64,000 bases of DNA from Prorocentrum cordatum (Eukaryota; Sar; Dinophyceae; Prorocentrales; Prorocentraceae). Within the stretch, counting starts at the first letter, position 1. The number at the start of each line of letters is the position of its first letter. The stretch covers positions 96,001 through 160,000 of the forward strand of contig CAUYUJ010019603.1 in assembly GCA_963575745.1 (NCBI GenBank), read 5' to 3'. The notes beneath the pieces were generated by a model that saw only the letters and a program-made list of their open reading frames with translations, did not search any database and was not told the DNA's origin. The position numbers and the translations under genes were made by a program. Of this stretch, positions 51,280 to 62,248 are shown piece after piece.

Positions 51280-52805
51280 AACATGATCGACCCACGAACC
51301 CGGAAAGGAATGTAGACATGTAAGGCATTGCAACATTTCAAAGACACCTGATTGGGCGACGGGCACATGCAATGCTGAATGTATCGATGATGATGTACTG
51401 TGCCGAGGGCTGTGCTGTGCTACGCCGTGCTGAACTGCGATGTGCCATGCCGCGATTGTGCTCTATATAGCGTTGGGGATCGAGTCCTCCCTGGCATCGG
51501 AGTCCTCACCAAACTGATCTGGAGCGTAAGCTCGAGCTGCCTGAGCAGATGGTAGCTGCCCCAGAACTAATCGACAGAGGGAACATGCCAGGAGGACGCG
51601 CCGCGGAACGTCCCAAGGGACGCGCCAGGCGACGTGCCAAGGGACGTGCCATGGGCACGCACCGCGGGACGTGCCAAGGGGACGCGCTACGGAACGTGCC
51701 AGTGGACGTGCCGAGGGACGTGCCAGGGGACGCTCCGCGCGACGTGCCAGGTGGACTCGCCAAGGAACGCGCCAAGGAACGTGCCAAGGTGCATAGTTGA
51801 GTGTATCGATCTTGATGTACCGTGCCGACGGCTGTGCTGTACTGGGCCGTGCTGAACTGCGATGTGCCATGCCGCGATTGTGCTCTGTATAGCGTTGTGG
51901 ATCGAGTCGTCCCTGGCATCCGAGTCCTCACCGAACTGATCTGGATCGTAAGCTCGAGCTGCCTGAGCAGATGGTAGCTGCCCCAGAACTAATCGACAGA
52001 GGGAACATGCCAAGAGGACGCGCCGCGGAACGTCCCAAGGGACGCGCCAGGCGACGTGCCAGGGGACGTGCCATGGGCACGCACCGCGGGACGTGCCAAG
52101 GGGACGCGCTACGGAACGTGCCAATGGACGTGCACCGCGCGACGTGCCAGGTGGACTCGCCACGGGACGCTCCGCGGAACGTGCCAGGCAACATGCCAGG
52201 CTGCAATGCTCAGGGTATCGATATTGATGTACCGTGCCGAGGGCTGTGCTGTGCCTGGGCGACCTGGACACGTGAAAACACGCGTTTCGCTCAAGACGTT
52301 GTCAGCACATCCTCATGCTAGACATCCGCCTGGGCAACCTGGACACGTGCAAACAAGCGTCTCGCTCGAGACATCCTCAACAAATGCTCATGCTAGACAT
52401 CCGCCTGGGCGACCTGGACACGTGAAAACAAGCCTCTGGTTCGAGACATCCTCAACAAATCCTCATGCTAGACATCTGCCTGGGCCACCTGGAGGCGTGA
52501 AACCTGGCGTCTCGCTCGAGACATCCTCAAGACCTGGGCACGTGAAAACAAGCAATCCACTTGAGAAATCCTCAGAATTCAGGTCCCCAGGAGAGGACAC
52601 TCTATAACACAAAACAAGCGTTTTGCTTGAGACATCCTCAACAAATTCTGAAAAACAAACGTTTCGCTCGAGACATCCTCAAAAAATAACTCGCCGGCCC
52701 TACGCGACCTCGTTATTTATCGCAGAATAATTTCGCCGGCCCTACAGCCGTCGAAACCGGGGGTAAACCAACTAAAAGAGAACCCTGGGCTCGAGCCCTT
52801 TCCGG
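51280..52805. repeat. composite satellite block 5 with 422-bp tandem duplication
   Basis: Opening module from 51280. The segment from GTATCGAT at 51379 to 51800 (end of the opening module plus the GGGACGTGCCA array) is repeated in tandem at 51801-52215, about 95% alike, and a third copy is cut off at 52217-52255. Then come three to four 75-bp units (52256-52560) and the closing module (52600-52790). Confidence 0.88.
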
Positions 52806-53905
52806 GAAACATGATGGATCCACGAACCCGGAAAGGGATATAGACATGTGCAGCATGGTCACGTTTTCACGATATCCAACTGGGCGACACCTCACGAAAC
52901 ATCCCACGAGACACCCCGCGAAACATCCCAGGAGACACCTCACGAAACAACCCACGAGACACCTCACGAAACATTCCACGAGACACCCCGTGAAACATTC
53001 CACGAGACACCCCACGAACAGGCAACCACTCAACCAGACACCCCACGAAACATTCCACGGGGGTGCGACTGGGTGTGGTCGTGCTGGGGTGTGGTCGTGC
53101 TGGAGTATGGTCGTGTTGGGGTGTGGTCGTGCTGGGGTGTGGTCGTGCTGGGGGGTGGTCGTGCTGGGGGGTGGTCGTGCTAGGGGGGTGGTCGTGCTGG
53201 GGGGTGGTCGTGCTGGGGCGTGGTCGTGCTGGGGCGTGGTCGTGCTGGGGCGTGGTCGTGCTGGGGTGTGGTCGTGCTGTGGTGGTCGTGCTGGGGTGTG
53301 GTCGTGCTGGGGTGTGGTCGTGCTGGGGTGTGGTCGTGCTGGGGTGTGGTCGTGCTGGGGTGTGGTCGTGCTGGGGTGTGGTCGTGCTGGGGTGTGGTCG
53401 TGCTGGGGGGGTCGTGCTCGTGCTGGGGTGTGGTCGTGCTGGGGTGTGGTCGTGCTGGGGTGTGGTCGTGCTGGGGCGTGGTCGTGCTGGGGTGGGGTCG
53501 TGCTGGGGTGGGGTCGTGCTGGGGTGTGGTCGTGCTGGGGTGGTCCGCACCCTGTGATTTATCGATCGGGTCGTGCTGGGGTGTGGTCGTGCTGGGGGGG
53601 TGTGGTCGTGCTGGGGTGTGGTCGTGCTGGGGTGTGGTCGTGCTGGGGTGTGGTCGTGCTGGGGCGTGGTCGTGCTGGGGCGTGGTCGTGCTGGGGTGTG
53701 GTCGTGCTGGGATGTGGTCGTGCTGAGGTGGCCCGCACCCTGTGATTTATCGATCGGGATTTCAAAAACAAGCGTTTCGCCTGAGACATCCTCAAATTTG
53801 AATCCGCCGGCCTCCTTCGACTTCGATATTTATCAGGGAAAGAATCCGCCGGCCTCCTTCAAGTTGGGCACGGGGGGATATGTTTACATACTAAAAGAGA
53901 ACCCT
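52806..53905. repeat. composite satellite block 6: truncated opening module, 24-bp and 16-bp arrays
   Basis: Only the first ~70 bases of the opening module remain. A 24-bp array of GAGACACC-C-CGAAACAT-CCAC units fills 52880-53055. Then an exact 16-bp array GTGGTCGTGCTGGGGT fills 53060-53735, with a break at 53545-53570. The closing module is at 53760-53905. Since 16 is not a multiple of three, all frames read the same 16-residue repeat, which accounts for a 299-residue open frame. Confidence 0.9.
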
Positions 53906-53949
53906 GGGCCTGCGCCCTTTCCGGGAAAAAACACCCTGGGCAGGAGCCC

Positions 53950-54225
53950 TTTCTGGGAAAAGGAAACCGCACGCGCCCACCCCGGGGGCTTCGGTAGAGC
54001 TCCTTGTGGGGCCACCAAAGGTGTGAGGGGTGTGCCGAAATTGATTGGGGAACCGCATGCGACCCGCTCCTCCCTGAGGGCTTCGGTGGAGCTCCCTGTG
54101 GGGCCACGACACGTGTGAGAGGCAGGGATGGAAAGAAGGGAGGAGAGGGGGAGGATAATAGGAGAGACGCGGGCCCTTTCACTTCAGAACAAGGACCCGA
54201 CAACACAGGATGGCTGGACAATCGT
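53950..54225. repeat. VNTR family copy E with tail
   Basis: Two units (GGTAGAGCTCC at 53992, GGTGGAGCTCC at 54084), then a purine tract, GACGCGGGCCC and the tail ACAAGGACCCGACAACACAG, the same tail as in A and B. Confidence 0.85.
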
Positions 54226-54229
54226 CTTG

Positions 54230-54975
54230 GCGAAAGGCCCGATCATACGAAACTGCGAATACCGCGAGTGAGAAGGAGGGGGCGAGCAACATTACGCACT
54301 GGCGCGCATATCCTGGCGTGGCGGCGCCATCCGAACCCTGCCACTGGGGCCTTCGGTAGAGCTCCCAATGGGGCCACGAAACGTGTGACGGGTGTGCCGA
54401 CATAGGTGCGGTCACGCCTGCGGGCCCTGCCAATTGGGGCCTTGGATGGAGCTCCCTATGGGGCCACGAAGCGTGTGAGGGGTGTGCCGCAATTGGTGCG
54501 GTCCCGCATGCGGGCGCTGCCATTGGGGCCTCTGGTGGGGTTTCCTGTAGGGTCGCGAAACGCTTGAGTGGTGTGCCGAACTGTGCGCGGTCACGCATGC
54601 GGGCCCTGCCCTTTGGCCCTTTGGTTGAGCTCCATGTGGGGCCACGAATTGTGTGAAGGGTGTGCCAATATGGGCGCGGTCACGCCTGCGGGCCCTGCTC
54701 GTGGGGCCTCCTGTGCAATTTCCTATGCGGCCACGAAGCGCGTGAACGGTATGCCGACACTGGTGCGGTCATGCATGCGGGCCCTGCCGCTGGGGCCTTC
54801 GGTGGAGTTGCCTATGGGGCTGCGAAGCGTGTGATGGGTGTGCCGAAATCAGCGCGGTCACGCATGCGGGCCCTGCCCTGCCATTGGGACCTAGTGTGGG
54901 GCTCGCCATGGTGCCACGAAGCGTATAAGGGGTGTGCCAAAATCTACGCGGTCACGCATGCGGGCCCTGTCATTG
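54230..54975. repeat. VNTR family copy F, ~90-bp units
   Basis: A head-like GATCATACGAAACTGCGAATACC is followed by about seven units (first site at 54355, then about every 90 bases) with GGGGCCTT-GGT-GAGCTCC, GGGGCCACGAA and GGTCACGCATGCGGGCCCTG. No purine tail is present. Confidence 0.85.
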
Positions 54976-55702
54976 GGCGATCTTGACATTCGGAAGCTCG
55001 CCGACGCCCGTGGCTCGCTTTTGCGCAATAGGGCCAGGCGGGAATGTTTAGATCGTTTCTCTCGGCGTCTTCGACTGGATGCTTTACTCGGCATTGGTTA
55101 GCTTCTTTTCGCACGTCGTCTGGGCCCCGAATTCCCGAATTCTTCCTCCTCATCCTTCTCCTCCTCCTCTTCCTCCTCCTTCGGTCGAAGCCCAGGCGAC
55201 CATCGTCCTCCTCCGCGCCGCGGCCGTCGTCCCCGAACGGTTCGGCGCACCACCGGGGCCTGTCCGACAGCAGCCAGTGGGGCCCTTTGCTTCCGAACGA
55301 GCCTATTCTCTCCCCCTCGGTGGTGTGGAGGACGATGAAGTCCTCGCAGAGGGAAAGAGAAGTAGGAGAAATGTATAAGAGGAGGAACTCGAATTGCGGG
55401 GATTGGTTGGCGGCAAAGAGAAGTCAGCGTCAACCACAGGCCTTCTCATACCATATCAAATGCGTGCGCTCCGGATCTGCGAGCACGTATAGCCGCGAGG
55501 CGTACTATTGGAGTCGGGATTGCGCCGGCGATCGAATAGCTCTGGCGGGACCAGAAGATCCGAGACAAAGGAATGCCAGAACTGTCCAACCCCCGCGCAC
55601 CTTCCCAATCCATACAGAATACCAGGCTGACACCTGGGGGGCGCGCGCCGGGCGCGGCGGAGTGCGTGCTCACCGACTATACTCAGTGCGCACGCTGTTG
55701 CT
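54976..55702. other. spacer, nothing recognised
   Basis: It has a short CCTCCTCTTCCTCC tract at 55145-55185 and several open frames without known motifs. Confidence 0.4.
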
Positions 55703-58140
55703 CTATGGAACGGCGCAGGGAAGCTCGCATGAGAAGGTGGGGGGCAGACTGCCCTGCGCCTTGTCACTGTATGCGTGAGGAACGTGCGTCGCGGTCGAAG
55801 GGGCCGAAAGACAAAACAAAACTCGACGTGGTGTGACATGCGACCCGCGAGGATGATGGTGCAAGGAGGCGACGAGACCTTGGACTGGTAGGCTGGAGCG
55901 GGGAAAGAGTGTGGGGGTTTTCCTGGACGGGGCGCAGAAGATGATGTCCTGCGCCTCGCCTCGCCGCTCAGTCCATGTCCTCGCCCTCCGCGTCTCCATG
56001 TCAGCCGCGGCTGCCGACGGGTGCCTGGGGTCCCGTGGTAGGCCAGAGCGGGCGCGCGTCAGCGCCCTCGAAACCAGGCGCTGGTTCGCCATGCCCTGGT
56101 GGCGGCGGTCCAGGGGGCAGAGGTGGCTTGACCACTGGCTCCGGCGTGGATGGCCTGCGCTCCGGGTCGGGCGAGCGAGAGCGAAGCCGAGGGCGGTGCC
56201 CAGCGGCCTGGGCGTCGAAGGCCAGCATCGGGTCCTTCGAGGTGCTGGGCCAGGATGGCCCAGCCACGAGCCGCCTGTGGCGGCGGCGCGCAGGGCGGCT
56301 CTCCCCAGTGACCGCGTGGGTCCAGTGCGCCGCCAGGCCGCCGGGCCGCTGACATCGCGGGCAGCGGCGCTGGCTTTCCCTCGACCGTGGGCAACGCGTC
56401 GGGTTGGATGCGGTACTGGTCGCTCATCGCGCGCGCCTCGTGTCCGAGCGCTGCGCGCCGCCGCTCCGGACTCGAGCGGCCCCCCGAAGTCAGCGTGGGC
56501 CTGGCGATGTCCTCGGGGAGGGGCTAGGGCGCGCAGTGCTCGGTGCGCGGGCGCGGTCGACGCGGCGCGACTCGCCGGGCGAGGGGGGCCTCGCCGCGAT
56601 CTCGTCCGCCATGTCCTCCGCCGCCTTCCTGTTCGCCTCCGAATGCGCGTGCGGCTCCTCGACCATCTACGGCGCTGACGCTCTCGACTTGCTGGTCGCG
56701 ACGATTCGTGGGCGCGTCGGTCGTGGCGACGGCGAAGGCTGGGGCGATGCCTGAGTGCGAGGGGCGCTGCCGTGTCCGCGCGTGGCTGCCGCCCCGTCGC
56801 GAGCGTGGCTGCGCTGCTGGCGGCGCGCAGGGAAACCCCTGTCGTCCTCGCGACTGCGGTGGCGAAGCTCCTCGGCAAGGCCTGGTCCCTGCTGGGGCGG
56901 GGGCCTCCTGCGCGGCGTGGGTGGCCGTGGCGGCGGTGGAGCGCGAGGTTTCGGCTCGGTTGCAGGTGGCGGCGCTGTCGTGGGGGGCGTCCCTGGTGAT
57001 CGAACCATGATGCCAGGCCTGGCCTGAGCGCCCTTGGCTGGCGCTCGACTGCGGCGCCGTGGAGGCGACTGGTGCTGCTCGCCTCGGGGGATGGCGGAGT
57101 GGCTGGCCGCCTGGCCGCGGCTGCCTTCTCCTTCGGCATGGCCGCGCGCGTCGCCCTCTCGGGCGCGAGCGCGGAATGGCAGGGTGGCGCGGGGGCGCGC
57201 GCGGGCGCCTGGCGCCGCGCGAGCGGCCGGCGCGCTGAACGTGCAAACGGCCGCGGGTGTCGTGCACGTATGCGCGCGTGCATGTTCGCGCTCGTCGCAT
57301 CGTGCACTGCTGCTCATGCCTCTCCACATCCCGCTGCGATGCCACCGCGCCCATGTAGTGCCTGCCGTACCGCCTCTCCCAGTTAAGACAACGTGACGCA
57401 CGTGCAGCGAGCGCGTCGACACTGGCCAGCACGAGATAAGACATGGGACCTGGCTTCGCCAGGCTGGACTGGAGCACGGCGGCCGCGCTGGTCACTGCTG
57501 GTTGCCCCCCTCGGCGGGCTTTGCGCTCGCTGCCGGATGGCGCGGTGGGCTTGGCCGCGGCGTTGAGGGTGGCGGTGCATGGGATGTGGCCTCTCCTGCG
57601 GTGCCCGCTGGAGACAGAGCGGAGTGCTGCGTGGTCGATGCGCCCTCTCGTGAGTTCGTCCACAACCATGTCGCGGGCGCCCTCCCATCTCAAGGCCGAC
57701 AACTGGCCTGGGCACAGGAGGTCTCGGAGCCGCTGGAGATGCGGCAACAGTGACTGCTCTGCCAGAGGCCTGGGCTCAGTGACCGCCGAGGCGACGACGG
57801 CGCCCGCGAGGTCCATGAACGCTCGAGCTGCGCGGCCGAAGCCTGCTGACCGTCTCGCAGGTACCGTGCGGCGCATGGACCGAGCGGCCCGTTGGCCCTC
57901 GTGGAGCGTGGCGGTGATCGCCGGTCGATGATCCGTCGTTGAGATCGCGGCAGTCAGCTCGCTCGTGAAGGCGCTGCTTGTCACCGCCTTGAGAGCTTCG
58001 CGCTGCTGGCCCAAGAGATGGCAGGGGATAGTGCCGGGAAGGGGCGCCAGCGTTGATGGTGAAGATGCGGTGTCCACGCGCAGGAATGCAGCGGCGTGTA
58101 GGGCGCAACCTGCACGTGCGGCTTCCTATTTCTCTTCGCG
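55703..58140 (-). other. unidentified long minus-strand frames in GC-rich DNA
   Basis: Two overlapping frames of 534 and 517 residues (55703-57307 and 56524-58077). The 517-residue frame has an ordinary-looking N-terminal part (HLQRLRDLLCPGQLSALRWE, MSYLVLASVDALAARASR), and its reading continues upstream past one TAG at about 58128. The rest is Arg/Pro/Ala-rich, as random GC-rich sequence would be. I recognise no domain and cannot tell gene from chance. Confidence 0.25.
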
Positions 58141-58214
58141 GACGGCCGCGTCGGAGTGGATTTCCAGCTTAGCTGCGCACTTCGCGGCTGCGTGGCAAAT
58201 CCTTCAAATCCGAA

Positions 58215-58725
58215 CCGAACTGGTAGCCGTGAACCGGCGGCTCCTGCAACCGAACCGCCCGAACCGGAGCCCGAACCGGACCGGCTGAAACCGGACCGGG
58301 CGGTTCGAACCGAACCGGCCGGTCGAAACCGGCCCGAACGGCAAGCCCGAACCGGGTGGAACCGAACCGGGCCCCGGGACTCCCCACCGGCCCAAGAAAG
58401 CCCCCAGAAGAGCCCCGGTGCCGCACCCAGAAACGACCCCCCCCGGTGCCGGCACCCCCCCCCCCGGCGCCGGCACCCCCCCCCGGTGCCGGCCCCCCCC
58501 CCCCCGGCACCCCCACCCGCCCGGCCCCCCCCCCCCCCGGTGCCCCCCCCCCGGTGCCGGTGCCGGCACCCCCCCCCCCGGTGCCGGCCCCCCCCCCGGT
58601 GCCGGCCCCCCCCCCCCGGTGCCGGCACCCCCCTCGGGGGTGCAGGGCGCGGGGGGGGAGGCGAGGACCCCCTCCTCCCTCCTCCTCCTCCTTCTCCTCC
58701 TCCTCCTCCTCCCTCCTCCTCCAGG
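58215..58725. repeat. CCGAACCGG degenerate repeat, CCCCCGGTGCCGG array and (CCT)n
   Basis: CCGAACCGG/GAACCGGACC variants at 58215-58375, then C-runs with GGTGCCGGCA spacers at 58440-58635, then CTCCTCCTC at 58670-58725. Confidence 0.88.
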
Positions 58726-58930
58726 CGGCAAAGCAGCTCCAGGCGGCCGAACCCCGCCCTCTCCGGGCCCCCGGCAAGAAAACCGATTAGGAAGTCTCGA
58801 GCGTGCGACCTTGTGCCGAACCAGCTGCTCGAGCAGCAAACTCGCGAGTCGGACGGGGACACCCTCCAGCACACGACGCGAAAATGGAAAACCAACATCT
58901 GCCAAGCCAGCCCTAGGCTGGGCAGGTCCA

Positions 58931-59117
58931 AAGGAGGAGGAGGAGGAGGAGGAGGAGGAGGAGGAGGAGGAGGAGGAGGAGGAGGAGGAGGAGGAGGAGG
59001 AGGAGGAGGAGGAGGAGGAGGAGGAGGAGGAGGAGGAGGAGGAGGAGAGGAGGAGGAGGAGGAGGAGGAGGAGGAGGAGGAGGAGGAGGAGGAGGAGGAG
59101 GAGGAGGAGGAGGAGGA
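58931..59117. repeat. (GGA)n microsatellite, about 62 units
   Basis: A nearly pure GGA run with one slip at about 59044-59050. It is a strong polypurine tract able to form G-tetrads or triplexes. It reads as poly-Gly, poly-Glu or poly-Arg by frame. Confidence 0.97.
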
Positions 59118-59483
59118 CAAGAGCTAAGATGCGGAGGAAAACAACTGGGGGCACCTCCCGTAGGTACAGTGCTGGCCCCGCCCCAGTCCTGCACACCAGC
59201 GCCGGCGAGCGCTCGGCAGGAGGAGAAGGAGGAGCAGGAGGAAGAATAACACAACTAACTAGCAGGCGCCAACATGCAGGAGGAGAGGGAGGGCGGCAAA
59301 GGCAGCAAGGCAGCAGGGGCGGGCGGAGGGGGCGAGTGACGTCGGTGGAAGTCGTGGGTCGTCGTGGGTCGTCGTGGTTCAAGGGATCGTCGTGGTCGCC
59401 GTGGCGGTTGCTGGCCGTTTGGGGTCAGGCGGGGCGTCGGGAAAAGCGGGCGGGGTCGACGGCGAGGGCGGGCAGGGGGTGGT
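59118..59483 (-). other. 3' flank of the LINE, likely 3' untranslated region
   Basis: On the minus strand it directly follows the LINE stop. It contains ACGACGACC repeats near 59340-59400. No poly(A) run is evident. Confidence 0.4.
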
Positions 59484-61563
59484 TCACACAGCATCCGCCG
59501 TGGCGGCTGCGTTGGCCGCGGCTAACCGCTCGGCCGTCGCGCCCGCTCGCGGCTGGAGGCGCCGCAGCACTGCCCGCGCATTTTCCCTGTGCAGGGAAAT
59601 CGAAAACCGCTGGGCAAGCTGATCGGCCGCGAGCGCGGCGTCGTCTCCAGTAGCGTCGGCCGCGCGCTTTGCGAGCACCGCGAAGGCGCGTCGCGCCTCG
59701 CGGCCCCAACCGCCGCCGTGGGCCTCGCAGACCATCGGTATGAACGTCAGGCCGGCCTCTGAGCATTTGCGCTGCGTGTCCAAGTGCAAGCGCTTCTGCT
59801 CCTCGTAGCGGGTCGCCGCTGCGTCGCCGCCGCCCTCAGCGGCAGAAGCCGCGAGTAAGTCCGCGCGGAGGCCCGAGGTCACAGCGAAATCCCACGCCGC
59901 CGGCGTGCCGCCTCGCCACCGCGGGACGAAGACGTCCGCGGGGCGCCTCCCGTCGCCGTCCAGGTCGTCGCCGCCAGCCTCGCCAGCCGGGGGGCCCTCT
60001 CCAGGAGCGCGCGGCGGCAGCAAGCCCGGGCGCTCGAGTTCTGCCCCAGCGTGGCCAGCAGCCAGTGCCTCGTGCCAGGCTTGGTTCCGGAGGCAGTTGT
60101 GGCGCTTCGTGCGGTCACCGCGGCAGCTGCAGGTGAGCGCGTGGTCTGCGAACACATCCATCACCTCCCCGCACGCCGGGCAAAACGCCTCTTCTTCGAG
60201 CAGCTGGTGTCGAAGGCGTCGCTGCAGCGCAACTTGCATCAAGCTGTGCGGAAAGTCGGTGCCGAGCGCCCGGCACGGCGGCGCCTGCAAGTAGGCTCCA
60301 GCGCCTGGGGCCGCCACCAAGTTAAGGTGGGCCCTCGTCGCCTGCGAGGCGCGTTGCCAGAGGTCGTGGCGGACAGCGTCGTCCACCTTTCCAGAGAAGA
60401 GCCGCTGGTCTCCGTGCTGGGCGGGGTCGAAGGCGATTTGGTCTGCTGGAAGGACAGTGTGATTGTAAGCCTGCGTGGCTGCCGCCAGGCTGCCTCCGTC
60501 TCCGCCGTCGGCGTCTTTGTAGGCTCCGTAGAGCTGTCGGCAGAGTTCCGCGCTGCGGGCGCGCGAGGCTAAGTAGGCGGCCGCTGAGTGCTTCTCGGCG
60601 GAGCGGAGCCCGAGCCCGCCTCGGTTGAGCTGGGGCTGCGCTTGCTTCCAAGAGTCGTCCAAGGGGGAACATCCACTGAGCTGCTCCAGACAAGCCCGGA
60701 CGGCGGAGTCCATGGTCTGCAGCGCGCCAGTCTGCGCCGTCGGCGGAACCACGCGCGCGGAGTAGCCCAGCTTGCAGTAGGAGGCGCACTGGCGGAGCAA
60801 AAGCAAGGCAACTTGGGCGTTTTCCAAAGCCCCGAGAGCCTCCAGCAGGTCAGCAGCCTTGGCCACTCTTGTCCTGGTGTGTTCCGCGCAGAAGTTGTCG
60901 TCCCCCACGGGGGCCCCCAAGAGTTCGAAGCTGTTGTCTTCCCTGAGACGGAAGCCTGGCGGGAACAAGTTCAAATCCACGCTGCTGTCCGCGCCGCTGG
61001 CAGGTGCCACCTCGCACTTGCCTGGCCCAGTGCTGAGGTCCAGTCCAACTGCGGTTAAACGCCTCACCAAGTGGTGCATAAGGCGGGCTACTGCGGGCGC
61101 GTCTCCGGCCAGGCAGCCGTCGTCGAGGTAGAAGAACACCAAGTCCAGGGAGCCGACGGCAGGGTCGGCCTGCTCAGCGCGCGCCTGCTCCACGCAGCGT
61201 TGCAGAGCGAGCGCGAAGAGTGGCGGGCCGAGCGGGTCGCCTTGTTGAACGCCGCGCTCGGAGGACAGCGGCCGAGTTCTCTTCCCCAGGAACAGTGAGC
61301 TCGGGGCGCCGTAGCACCAGTCCACAAAGGGGGCTAGACCAGGGAAGTCTTCGTGAACGGCTTGCAGGACTGCCTGCCTGTCAAGCGTGTTGAAGGCATT
61401 CGACAGGTCGAGTCTTCTGGCGATCCCCCTGGTTTCTGCTCCACCACTGCCGCGCGACGTGGACCGCGGCCTCTGCGCCCCCGGGCACCGCCACCCCCAG
61501 CTGCAGAGGCGCAAGCCTGCCACGCGCCGCGTCTGACACCTCGCCGCAGAGGCACTTGCCCAC
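59484..61563 (-). pseudogene. R2-like non-LTR retrotransposon, 5'-truncated: RT plus restriction-like endonuclease
   Basis: The main frame (59484-61523, 679 aa) carries RT motifs RLDLSNAFNTLD (37-48), GVQQGDPLGP (91-100) and FYLDDG (YLDD 132-135). A Cys-His zinc motif follows (CPACG at 448, DHALTCSC at 460-467), then a restriction-like endonuclease: RRPADVFV (Asp 530), 14 residues, WDFAV (Asp 545), YEEQK (573-577), and FIPMVCEAHGGGWG. Single-ORF LINEs of the R2 group use this nuclease to nick target DNA for target-primed reverse transcription. The RT start continues upstream in another frame to 61563 (RLVGKCLCGEVSD, HVARQWWSRN); the break is a run of five G (plus-strand CCCCC at 61425-61429). 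Before about 61575 the homology stops at low-complexity DNA, a typical 5' truncation. Confidence 0.85.
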
Positions 61564-61639
61564 CAGGCGTTTTCCGGCCCCGGGGCCGCGGAGACGAGGG
61601 GAAGAGCGGCATGAGGGAAGGGGCCGAGAGGTCCGGGGG

Positions 61640-61682
61640 CGCCCGACGACGACGACGACGGCGGCGACGACGACGACGACGA

Positions 61683-61726
<44 letters not shown>

Positions 61727-61735
61727 ACTGCAGCG
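61640..61735. repeat. (GAC)n microsatellite
   Basis: GAC triplets with GGC interruptions. They abut the truncated 5' end of the LINE region. Confidence 0.93.
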
Positions 61736-61814
61736 AGGCACCTCGCCGGGCGCGGAGCCGATGGGCGCGCGAGCCTCCTCGCTCCGCGCTCCTGGCACCT
61801 CGCTCCTCGCCCGC

Positions 61815-62080
61815 CTCCTAAACCTCCTCCTCCTCCTCCTCCTCCTCCTCCTCCTCCTCCTCCTCCTCCTCCTCACTCCTCCGCCTCCTTCTCCTCCTCC
61901 GGCCCAAAACCGGCCCCCCCAAAACCGGACCGTCCCGCGACCGCCGAACCGAACCGGCATGACCGACCCGGACTGGCAAAACCGGACCGACCAAAACCGG
62001 ACCGGCGCCGAAATCGAATCGTTGCAACCGAACCGGTCCGCCGCCGAACCGGCCCGAACCGGCCCGAGCCGGACGCTTCC
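61815..62080. repeat. (CCT)n tract followed by CCGAACCGG degenerate repeat
   Basis: A CTC run at 61823-61880, then AACCGGACCG/CCGAACCGG variants to 62075. The two components also occur at 58215-58725, but in the opposite order. Confidence 0.88.
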
Positions 62081-62248
62081 TACTTCATGGGTCAGCGCGC
62101 GCCCGCCTGACTGCCGTATTGAGTGCGTGGATGTGGCCGTGCGTGGGCGCCGCTGCGTGGCCCTGCAGTGCGGCCGCGCGGGCGTGAATGTTGATCTCAG
62201 TGCTGAGGGCGAACGCCAGAACAATGGGCAAGCTAAGGGGCAGCGTGG

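Noticed and set aside
52846-53745. 299-residue Gly/Val/Trp/Cys-rich protein
   Set aside because: It is the 16-bp repeat read through; the three plus-strand frames give the same peptide.
41815-53905. CRISPR array or satellite-encoded proteins
   Set aside because: Units are contiguous tandem repeats without unique spacers, and the sequence is eukaryotic in type. Open frames follow from units that are multiples of three or lack stops.
55703-57307. 534-residue Arg/Pro/Ala frame as a gene
   Set aside because: Composition is what GC-rich random DNA gives, and it overlaps several equally long frames on both strands.
58156-59653. Poly-Gly/poly-Glu protein frames and the reverse Ser/Pro frame
   Set aside because: Produced by the (GGA)n run and C-rich repeats; composition follows the repeat exactly.
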